A stretch of 5,446 nt of DNA, taken from the NCBI GenBank assembly GCA_025060275.1, contig JANXCJ010000131.1:1-5446 (forward strand), read 5' to 3'. Source of the stretch: Bacteroidia bacterium. Lineage in GTDB: Bacteria; Bacteroidota; Bacteroidia; SpSt-205. Under the pieces are notes generated by a model, which saw nothing but the letters and a program-made list of their open reading frames with translations, had not been told where the DNA came from and made no database searches. Below are positions 1-5,364 of this stretch, piece after piece; the first letter of the stretch is position 1, and every line of letters starts with the position of its first letter. The position numbers and the translations under genes are program-made.

Positions 1-329
1 GCCTCATATGGATGAATTTTATTATCAGACGATATAACAGATCGGAATATATTCAGAATCTCAAAACGATAATGCCTCACCTCTTCCTTCACGGAGTAGA
101 GATGCTGGATCGCCTCTTCATATGCCTGAGAAGGCGTATAACCCAGCGAATAAAAAAGCTGCACGATAGCACCCGCTCTTTGCGGAAAGTTTGTAGGAAT
201 AGAACGAGAGGCTTCTTCTATGCGTTTTGCAAAGGTTTCTATTTCTCTGTCGTCAATTGCTCCATCTGCCTTAGCGAAGGCGTATGCAAGTCCTCCAATT
301 CCATCCCAAAACCGCCGGCTTGTGAGCAT
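1..329 (-). CDS. TerB-like domain protein, 3' end cut by window edge
   Basis: An open frame on the minus strand starts with ATG at 329-327 and stays open to the left edge (109 full codons). The translation begins MLTSRRFWDGIGGLAYAFAK and continues with ADGAIDDREIE at about residues 21-31. That matches the acidic ADGxIDxxE signature of the TerB/DjlA-N all-helical family. A second, weaker copy, SSDNKIHPYEA, lies at residues 100-110, as expected for the paired metal-binding motifs of that fold. No membrane segment or signal peptide is visible. TerB-like domains occur alone, in stress (tellurite) proteins, or fused to DnaJ; the missing C-terminus decides which, so the precise role is open. The start is supported by an exact TAnnTTTG promoter element four bases upstream. 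The gene is divergent from the TonB-domain gene and separated from it by 36 bases. No ribosome binding site is visible. Confidence 0.72.
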   Translation of the reverse strand, partial: MLTSRRFWDGIGGLAYAFAKADGAIDDREIETFAKRIEEASRSIPTNFPQRAGAIVQLFYSLGYTPSQAYEEAIQHLYSVKEEVRHYRFEILNIFRSVISSDNKIHPYE

Positions 330-332
330 ACT

Positions 333-341
333 GCAAAAATA
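333..341 (-). promoter_or_regulatory. Bacteroidota -7 promoter element for the TerB-like gene
   Basis: Read on the minus strand, 341-334 is TATTTTTG, an exact match to the TAnnTTTG -7 element read by Bacteroidota primary sigma factors; a C follows. The G is four bases from the ATG, so transcription should begin at or within a few bases of the start codon. No clear TTTG -33 box is seen; that region coincides with the -7 element of the opposing promoter. Confidence 0.65.
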
Positions 342-353
342 GGAAAAAAACTT

Positions 354-362
354 TACCTTTGC
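354..362 (+). promoter_or_regulatory. Bacteroidota -7 promoter element for the TonB-domain gene
   Basis: TACCTTTG at 354-361 is an exact TAnnTTTG match and is followed by C. ATG begins at 366, four bases after the G, so the mRNA is predicted to be leaderless or nearly so. The element also fixes the start of the gene: the open frame extends upstream to position 12, but that part lies behind the promoter and antisense to another gene. A -33 box is not evident. Confidence 0.68.
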
Positions 363-365
363 GTT

Positions 366-1664
366 ATGCGAAGTTTTCGCTGGGTGACGGTAGGGGGAGC
401 TTTTTTGCTTGCCCAGCCCATAGATATCACACAGAAACGAATAGACCCTTTGACCTTCACCTTTGAAGACGGCAGAACCACCCTCACAGATTATGTATTA
501 TCTCAAATTCGTCAGCATACTACTTGCTGTGGGGTAGATAACGTATATGTGGAAATCCGCATAACGCCCGACGGTACAGTAGAGAGTGTGCGTACCATGA
601 CTGGACGTAATGACTGCTATAAGCAATCTGTGAAAGATATTATCCAGCCTACTCTATGGAAAGTGGAGAATTTCCGAAGTACTCGTCCTATCTACTACGA
701 ACTAAGATTTAGCGAAGAGTGCAAGGGAACTGATAAAGATAATGTTTATACACCTATACCCCCCCCAAAGGCTAACGCTCCGATTGCCCAGGCCCCCGGC
801 CCTAAACTGGAAGGAAAAAAGGAGACGCAAGCTCCCCCAGCAGAACCCAAGGTCGTCCCCCCTTCAAAAACCCCTGAAGCGCCTAAGTCGGAAGCTACCC
901 CTACCCGCCCCATACCCATAACTCCATCCCTGCCGGGTACTACTGAACCTAAAGAAGCACCTCTCCCTCCAAAGCAAGAAGAGGAAAAGGCTCCCTCTCC
1001 TCCCTCTTCCCCCCCTAAGCCTCCTTCTAAAAAGGACTCGCCTCCCCAACTTCCTCAAGAGAAAAAAGAAGAGCCACCTACTCGCATCGGCTCTACTCCT
1101 GCTAAAAAAGGATTTCAGCCCGGGCAAGAGCCCCCCAAAGAAGCACAGCCACCTAATCCACCTGCTGTTTTAGGGAAACTTCCTACTGACACCCTCCCAA
1201 CCCCCCTCAAAGTGCAGGTCTCCAAAGAATACAGAAGCACAGGCGAAAAACGCCCTCCCCAAGAGCATGTCAATTCATATGTAAATACCTCAGGACCTCG
1301 CTATGGTGAACCCGACTATATCAACGGCCCTATAGCCAAGGCTCTTTACCTCAAGCAAGAGTATAGAAAAAGGGGTGTGTGTGGCCTGGTACATGTCCTC
1401 TTGGAAGTAGCGATAGATGCACAGGGTAACATTAGAGGCTATCGTATTCTAAAGGCTAATAGACCCGACGTAGAAATTGCTACTCCGCGGGTGCTTGCTG
1501 GAATGAAATACAAACCGGTACCCCTCCCCACCGTATTTTATACAGAATTCAAGATAGATGTAGATTGCCAGTCTGACCGAGCTAAAATAAAGCTGGATAC
1601 CGTACCTGATTTTCTCTCTACTCCAGAAGGCAAACTTATTCGCCCTCCTATTCCCAAACCCTAA
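366..1664 (+). CDS. Secreted protein with two TonB C-terminal-like domains and a Pro-rich linker
   Basis: The protein has 432 residues. Residues 1-16 look like a signal peptide: Arg2 and Arg5, then the hydrophobic stretch WVTVGGAFLLA, with a possible cut before Gln17. Because that stretch is short, export seems likelier than a stable membrane anchor. Residues about 37-117 (YVLSQI..., VYVEIRITPDG, ...LW..., IYYELRF) resemble a TonB energy-transducer C-terminal domain. Residues about 129-280 are a linker rich in Pro, Lys, Glu and Ser. Residues about 316-401 form a second TonB-like domain (HVLLEVAIDAQGNIRGYRIL, then MKYKPVPLPTVFYTEFKIDV). A short Pro-rich tail ends the protein. Canonical TonB carries one such domain at its C-terminus and an N-terminal anchor, so this is not a standard TonB. 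It probably acts in the periplasm or spans envelope layers; partner and function are unknown. The start at 366 is chosen because of the promoter element at 354-361 and the signal peptide. The gene stands alone, 64 bases before rpoD. Confidence 0.7.
   Translation: MRSFRWVTVGGAFLLAQPIDITQKRIDPLTFTFEDGRTTLTDYVLSQIRQHTTCCGVDNVYVEIRITPDGTVESVRTMTGRNDCYKQSVKDIIQPTLWKVENFRSTRPIYYELRFSEECKGTDKDNVYTPIPPPKANAPIAQAPGPKLEGKKETQAPPAEPKVVPPSKTPEAPKSEATPTRPIPITPSLPGTTEPKEAPLPPKQEEEKAPSPPSSPPKPPSKKDSPPQLPQEKKEEPPTRIGSTPAKKGFQPGQEPPKEAQPPNPPAVLGKLPTDTLPTPLKVQVSKEYRSTGEKRPPQEHVNSYVNTSGPRYGEPDYINGPIAKALYLKQEYRKRGVCGLVHVLLEVAIDAQGNIRGYRILKANRPDVEIATPRVLAGMKYKPVPLPTVFYTEFKIDVDCQSDRAKIKLDTVPDFLSTPEGKLIRPPIPKP
759..1206 (+). 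repeat. Cluster of poly-C runs in the proline-rich linker region
   Basis: Within the linker-coding stretch there are unbroken C runs of eight (759-766), six (857-862), seven (1009-1015), six (1131-1136) and six (1201-1206). They arise because proline is often encoded as CCC here. Runs of this length can slip during replication; a one-base change in the C8 run would cut the protein after its first TonB-like domain. Whether they vary in nature cannot be told from one sequence. Confidence 0.6.
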
Positions 1665-1705
1665 GAAGGGGCTTTGCAACTTTTTAGTCTCTAAAATCGT
1701 ATAAT

Positions 1706-1722
1706 TAAGTTTCTCAGAGGCT
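1706..1722 (+). promoter_or_regulatory. Possible rpoD promoter and ribosome binding site
   Basis: TAAGTTTC at 1706-1713 matches the Bacteroidota -7 element TAnnTTTG except for its last base. An E. coli-like TATAAT sits just upstream at 1700-1705 but has no well-spaced -35 partner. AGAGG at 1716-1720 lies eight bases before the ATG at 1729 and would serve as a Shine-Dalgarno sequence for that codon rather than for the ATG at 1723. If the -7 element is used, however, transcription would begin near 1717 and leave only part of AGAGG in the mRNA, so transcription from further upstream is possible. Confidence 0.35.
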
Positions 1723-1728
1723 ATGGGA

Positions 1729-2601
1729 ATGCGGCAGCTCAAGATTCAGAAACAGAGTACTAATCGAGAGTCTCAATCTCTTGATAAGTACTTACAAGAG
1801 ATTGGAAAAGTACCCCTACTTTCTGTAGATGAAGAAGCAGAGCTGGCGAGACGAATACGCCAAGGAGATGAAGAGGCGCTAGAAAAACTCGTAAAGGCAA
1901 ATCTCCGCTTCGTAGTCTCAGTAGCTAAGCAGTATCAAAATCAAGGTCTTCCCCTCACAGACTTAATTAGCGAGGGTAATCTCGGTCTAATAAAGGCTGC
2001 TAAAAGATTTGACGAAACGCGCGGCTTCAAGTTTATCTCCTATGCTGTCTGGTGGATTCGCCAGAGCATACTCCAAGCCTTGGCGGAGCAGAGCCGTATC
2101 GTACGATTACCTCTCAACCGAGTAGGTGCCCTGAATAAAATAAATAAAGTTTTTGCCCGTCTGGAGCAGGAGTATGAGCGCGAACCCTCTCCAGAAGAAA
2201 TTGCAGAAGCTATGAAGGGAACCCTCTCCGCCGAAGAAGTAGCAGAAATCATGCGCCAATCAGGAAGGCATGTTTCACTGGACTCCCCTATCGCCCCTGG
2301 GGAAGATACTCGCTTCATAGACGTGCTAGAAAACCCTGATCTCCCTCAGCCCGACCAGGTCCTCATGTATGAAAGCCTGCGGCAAGAAATAGCAAAGGCA
2401 CTCGCCACTTTAGAAGAAAGAGAATCGCAGATCTTAAGAATGCACTTTGGCATTGACCAGCGATATCCGATGACCCTAGAGGAAATAGCCGAAAAACTCG
2501 GCCTTACCCGAGAAAGGGTCCGTCAAATAAAAGAAAGAGCTATCCGCAAACTTCGTAGTAATCCAGCTGTCTTGGAACCCTTACGTCAATATTTAGGTTA
2601 G
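1729..2601 (+). CDS. rpoD: RNA polymerase primary sigma factor RpoD (short Bacteroidota form)
   Basis: This is the housekeeping sigma factor that directs RNA polymerase to most promoters. From ATG 1729 it has 290 residues and begins MRQLKIQKQSTNRE, as Bacteroidota RpoD proteins do. An in-frame ATG at 1723 would add only Met-Gly; 1729 is preferred for that family match and for AGAGG eight bases before it. Region 1.2 is at about residues 17-47 (SLDKYLQEIGKVPLLS). Region 2, the core-binding and -10-recognition part, spans about 51-121 and includes NLRFVVSVAKQYQ and RGFKFISYAVWWIRQSI. Region 3 spans about 130-190. Region 4 carries a C-terminal helix-turn-helix (MTLEEIAEKLGLTRERVRQI, residues 248-267) for the -33 box. 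The acidic region 1.1 and the long non-conserved insert of E. coli sigma-70 are absent, which is normal for the phylum and explains the short length. It ends 28 bases before nuoG. Confidence 0.97.
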   Translation: MRQLKIQKQSTNRESQSLDKYLQEIGKVPLLSVDEEAELARRIRQGDEEALEKLVKANLRFVVSVAKQYQNQGLPLTDLISEGNLGLIKAAKRFDETRGFKFISYAVWWIRQSILQALAEQSRIVRLPLNRVGALNKINKVFARLEQEYEREPSPEEIAEAMKGTLSAEEVAEIMRQSGRHVSLDSPIAPGEDTRFIDVLENPDLPQPDQVLMYESLRQEIAKALATLEERESQILRMHFGIDQRYPMTLEEIAEKLGLTRERVRQIKERAIRKLRSNPAVLEPLRQYLG

Positions 2602-2617
2602 ACTCTGATCAAGTCCA

Positions 2618-2625
2618 TACATTTG
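2618..2625 (+). promoter_or_regulatory. Bacteroidota -7 promoter element for nuoG
   Basis: TACATTTG is an exact TAnnTTTG match inside the 28-base gap between rpoD and nuoG. Its G is four bases before the nuoG ATG at 2630, the same spacing as at both promoters near 333-362. It implies that nuoG is transcribed from its own start, with little or no leader, rather than only by read-through from rpoD. No ribosome binding site is seen before nuoG. Confidence 0.65.
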
Positions 2626-2629
2626 TTAT

Positions 2630-4357
2630 ATGCCCACCATTTACATAGATGGGCAAGCTTATACTTATGAGAAGCCCACCAAACTTCTCCAGTACTGTTT
2701 AGAGAATAATATAGAAATTCCCTTCTTCTGTTATCATCCTGCCCTTAGCATACCTGCAAATTGCAGAATGTGTCTCGTAGAGACAGGCTTGCCCCTAAAG
2801 GATCGCCAAACAGGAGAGTACATAAAAGAGCCTGATGGAACTTTGAAGATAAACTGGGGGCCTAAGCCCACACCTGCCTGTACCACAGATTTAGTACCTG
2901 ATTTACATGTACGAACCCATCGCTCATCTGAAACAGTTCGTAAGACTCAACAAGCCGTGTTAGAGTTTATTCTCATCAATCATCCGCTAGACTGTCCCAT
3001 TTGTGATCAGGCAGGCGAGTGCCCTTTACAGATATGGACATACAAGTATGGTCCAGAAGGGTCCCGCTTTGAAGAAGACAAAGTCAATAAGCCTAAGCGA
3101 ATTCGGCTCGGTCCTCATGTCGTCCTTGATGCAGAAAGATGTATCAATTGCACACGCTGCGTACGCTTCACCAGCGAAATCTCAAAAACGCACCAACTTA
3201 CAATTATTGCAAGGGGAAATCATAACTATCCCGCCACCGCAAACGGACAACCTTTTGATGATCCTTACTCGCTCAATACAGTTGATATATGCCCTGTAGG
3301 CGCTCTTACGAGCGCTGACCACCGATTTAAAGCCCGAGTATGGGAGATGAATTACACTCCTACGATATGCACAGGCTGTGCCAGAGGTTGTAATACTTAT
3401 GCATGGGTAAGAGATAACTTGATAATGCGTTTCACACCTCGTAAAAACCTCGCCGTGAACGCATACTGGCTCTGTGATGAAGGAAGATTAGATTATCCTA
3501 AGTATAATGAAAGGAGAGTTTCGGGATTATACCAGACTGGCGGCATTCCAGTAGGATGGGAAGATGGACTCAAAGAAATTGCTGCTCTTCTACAAGAATA
3601 CAGAGAACGCATTCTATTCGTAGGCTCGGCCTTTTGTAGCATAGAGTCGCTATATGTACTGAAGAGATTTGCGGAAAGAGTTTCTCCCTCCAGTCCGCTT
3701 TTATATCTACCGCATGTGCAAGTGGGATGGGGAGATGCCCTGCTTCGATGCGATGACCGCACGCCCAACTCAAAAGGAGCAGAGGCATTAGGATATCGCC
3801 CTACTTCCCACGAGGAGCTTCTCTCACTTCTTAGCAGTGGTAATTATGCCTTACTTTATTGGGTAGAAGATGACAAAGGACTTGAAAATCTTCTCCCTAC
3901 TTTGCCCTCTCAACTTCTCATAGTAGCTCACTTATATCAGTTTATTGAAGGTTATGAGCGGATTCATTGGGTGTTACCTGCAGCGACTCACTTAGAGAGC
4001 TTCGGCACCTACCTCAACCAGAGTGGAATAGCGCAGACCGTACAACCTGTTAGGCAGTGGCAGCAAATGATACCACAGGACTGGTTCTATCTCTCCAAAA
4101 GCCGTTTAGATGCAGCGGGACAGGCTGTAGATAAATGGCGACACCCTGAAAATATCCCTGACTGCCTGCCAACTTATACACTCCTCATGAGAATCGCCGA
4201 TAAGATGAGCCAGTCCCTCAACCTACCCTCAGAGCACTTAGCTTTATGGGAAAAGCTCAAAGCTACCCTTCCCTTCATGAGCCAAGCAGTATATCCTCGC
4301 CTTTTACGGAAGGAAATGTTTCGCCACAATCAGTTAGCGTTTGCTATACAAGCATAA
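2630..4357 (+). CDS. nuoG: NADH-quinone oxidoreductase subunit G (NuoG-like), short form
   Basis: This is the iron-sulfur subunit of respiratory complex I that passes electrons from NADH along a cluster chain in the peripheral arm (575 residues). Ligand sets in order: 2Fe-2S ferredoxin-type cluster C34, C45, C48 and probably C84; a His-Cys cluster H118, C122, C125, C131 (HPLDCPICDQAGEC); a 4Fe-4S cluster C171, C174, C177, C221 (CINCTRC and CPVGAL); and a CxxCxxxC-x27-C set at C247, C250, C254, C282, matching the extra cluster N7 of E. coli and Thermus. From about residue 300 comes a reduced molybdopterin-oxidoreductase-like domain, recognisable by VLPAATHLESFGTYLNQSG (448-466). The protein is far shorter than E. 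coli NuoG (about 900 residues), mostly through this domain. About 17 extra residues lie between C48 and C84 compared with E. coli. No other nuo gene is in the window. The start is set by the promoter four bases upstream. A related role in a hydrogenase or formate dehydrogenase complex is less likely but possible. Confidence 0.9.
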   Translation: MPTIYIDGQAYTYEKPTKLLQYCLENNIEIPFFCYHPALSIPANCRMCLVETGLPLKDRQTGEYIKEPDGTLKINWGPKPTPACTTDLVPDLHVRTHRSSETVRKTQQAVLEFILINHPLDCPICDQAGECPLQIWTYKYGPEGSRFEEDKVNKPKRIRLGPHVVLDAERCINCTRCVRFTSEISKTHQLTIIARGNHNYPATANGQPFDDPYSLNTVDICPVGALTSADHRFKARVWEMNYTPTICTGCARGCNTYAWVRDNLIMRFTPRKNLAVNAYWLCDEGRLDYPKYNERRVSGLYQTGGIPVGWEDGLKEIAALLQEYRERILFVGSAFCSIESLYVLKRFAERVSPSSPLLYLPHVQVGWGDALLRCDDRTPNSKGAEALGYRPTSHEELLSLLSSGNYALLYWVEDDKGLENLLPTLPSQLLIVAHLYQFIEGYERIHWVLPAATHLESFGTYLNQSGIAQTVQPVRQWQQMIPQDWFYLSKSRLDAAGQAVDKWRHPENIPDCLPTYTLLMRIADKMSQSLNLPSEHLALWEKLKATLPFMSQAVYPRLLRKEMFRHNQLAFAIQA

Positions 4358-5214
4358 TAGTCAAGCAGTCTCTCTACGAACTGAGTAGGATGTAGAGAGG
4401 AAGAGGTAGTAGGAAGGTTCCTGAGAAGGGTAGGAATCTCTTCTGCGCTTTTGTATGTCGCAGTAGCCCACGCTGCAAGAGGATGACGAAAATCACACAA
4501 CCAGGGCTTTCCCCACTGAATAATCATTTCGCTATGCACACCTTTTCCCACGAAAATAAGTGCCTTAGCCGCTGTGACATATAGCTCTGTCTCTGACTCT
4601 GAGAGCCCCAACCGAAGGTAAATTCGCGAAGGAAAACGACGAGCCGCATTTCGTAGGGGAGTAACCTCTGGGGGGGTACCCAAGAAAATTACCCTGTGTT
4701 GAGCAAGAGCAAGAATTTCTCCTATGTAAGCAGCCGAAGAGATTGCCTCAGCAGAAGCAAAAATACAGATAGCCTCTCTCGCCAGCTCAAGACATTCTAA
4801 GGGTAATCCTGAGGCAGGCAAACCTATTTTGAAGTCTTGGCTTAGGAAAGGTAGAGGAGGAATAACCTTAGCAGCATATCGCCGACGCCATTTTTCACCC
4901 AGCTTTTTTGCCCAGGGCACAGAAGATAACTGGACTATTTGAGGACGGAATTCCTCTGCTTGCCAGAGCTTCTCTATTACCCTACGCACTGTCCTAACTG
5001 GCCAAGGCCCCCAAAATCCCACATGGCGTCCCATACCATTCCAGATATGGAGAGTATAATTTGGATTGCTGAGTCCCCATTCTACATTCCAACTAATACC
5101 CCATATAGGTGCTCGCTCTGATAGTATCTCCAGAGTTCTAGCATATGCCTCAGCGAGTATGCCATAATGTGTCTCTGAATGCTGAGGAAGAAGCCATGCG
5201 ATGGATATGGGCAT
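4330..5214 (-). CDS. Probable divergent GT-B type glycosyltransferase
   Basis: The protein has 294 residues and no signal peptide or clear membrane segment. I recognise it only by general form. The N-terminus MPISIAWLLPQ resembles the first strand of a GT-B sugar transferase. VIPPLPFLSQDFK (117-129) resembles the link between the two halves. The second half has VIFLG (175-179), a predicted strand IYLRLGLSESETELYVTAAK (198-217) and GKGVHSEMIIQWGKPWLCD (223-241), which parallels the EGFGxxxxEAxAxGxPV donor-binding segment of GT4 enzymes. If that alignment is right, only the second glutamate (E229) is kept and the first is replaced, so activity or donor may differ. It would act in the cytoplasm on cell-surface or lipid-linked sugars, by inference. 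The length is on the short side for a GT-B enzyme. The 3' end overlaps nuoG tail-to-tail by 28 bases. A promoter-like element lies ten bases upstream. Confidence 0.5.
   Translation of the reverse strand: MPISIAWLLPQHSETHYGILAEAYARTLEILSERAPIWGISWNVEWGLSNPNYTLHIWNGMGRHVGFWGPWPVRTVRRVIEKLWQAEEFRPQIVQLSSVPWAKKLGEKWRRRYAAKVIPPLPFLSQDFKIGLPASGLPLECLELAREAICIFASAEAISSAAYIGEILALAQHRVIFLGTPPEVTPLRNAARRFPSRIYLRLGLSESETELYVTAAKALIFVGKGVHSEMIIQWGKPWLCDFRHPLAAWATATYKSAEEIPTLLRNLPTTSSSLHPTQFVERLLDYYACIANAN
4370..4399. repeat. Perfect 8-bp inverted repeat just past nuoG
   Basis: CTCTCTAC (4370-4377) and GTAGAGAG (4392-4399) are perfect reverse complements around a 14-base loop. The repeat begins 13 bases after the nuoG stop codon and lies inside the 3' coding part of the convergent glycosyltransferase gene. 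No T-run follows on either strand, so it is not a standard intrinsic terminator. It could still mark or stabilise the 3' end of the nuoG mRNA, or be chance. Confidence 0.35.
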
Positions 5215-5224
5215 AACGGAGCTC

Positions 5225-5232
5225 CAAATCTA
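5225..5232 (-). promoter_or_regulatory. Bacteroidota -7 promoter element for the glycosyltransferase gene
   Basis: On the minus strand 5232-5225 reads TAGATTTG, an exact TAnnTTTG match, with ten bases between its G and the ATG. A leader of about six or seven bases is predicted. GGAG overlaps the end of the element seven bases before ATG, but probably lies at or upstream of the transcript start, so its use as a ribosome binding site is doubtful. GGAGCTCC at 5218-5225 is also a perfect 8-bp palindrome. Confidence 0.5.
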
Positions 5233-5246
5233 ACCACAAAACGCCG

Positions 5247-5260
5247 CCTATTCTAATAGG
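5247..5260. repeat. Short inverted repeat in the divergent intergenic region
   Basis: CCTATT and AATAGG form a 6-bp inverted repeat around a 2-base centre. It sits in the 150-base spacer (5215-5364) between the glycosyltransferase and htpX genes, about 15 bases upstream of the glycosyltransferase -7 element, where a regulator could bind. It may equally be chance. I see no RNA gene or convincing terminator in the rest of this spacer. Confidence 0.2.
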
Positions 5261-5348
5261 GGGTGCAATCTTGACACATAATACGAAGGGAGACAGTCCA
5301 AAATGTCAGCTTGCTTTACCTTCTCTGCGCCTTTAGTACGGAATTTGG

Positions 5349-5356
5349 TAACTTTG
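5349..5356 (+). promoter_or_regulatory. Bacteroidota -7 promoter element for the htpX-like gene
   Basis: TAACTTTG is an exact TAnnTTTG match with eight bases between its G and the ATG at 5365. A leader of only about four or five bases is predicted, and no Shine-Dalgarno sequence is visible. A -33 TTTG at the usual distance is not clear. Confidence 0.55.
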
Positions 5357-5364
5357 TAGATAGT

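Noticed and set aside
12..365. N-terminal extension of the TonB-domain frame (118 codons)
   Set aside because: It lies upstream of the promoter element at 354-361, is antisense to the TerB-like gene, has a composition unlike a secreted protein, and would bury the signal peptide.
864..1127. Minus-strand frame of 87 codons rich in Arg, Phe and Leu
   Set aside because: It is the mirror of the proline- and lysine-rich linker; its composition follows from the C-rich and A-rich plus strand, and no promoter or family match is visible.
1659..1685. Possible terminator after the TonB-domain gene
   Set aside because: Only a 4-bp stem (CCCT/AGGG) can form, it includes the stop codon, and the T-run at 1681-1685 is ten bases away from the stem.
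3493..3788. Minus-strand frames of 72-91 codons inside nuoG
   Set aside because: They lie wholly inside a well-supported gene and show no recognisable motif.
4939..5121. Plus-strand frame of 60 codons inside the glycosyltransferase gene
   Set aside because: It is antisense to a longer, more protein-like frame and shows no start signal.
5271..5276. TTGACA resembling an E. coli -35 box
   Set aside because: No -10 sequence lies about 17 bases downstream, and the other promoters in the window follow the Bacteroidota pattern.
5303..5359. 18-codon frame with ATG at 5303 before htpX
   Set aside because: It is too short to judge, has no ribosome binding site, and overlaps the htpX promoter element; nothing shows that it is translated.
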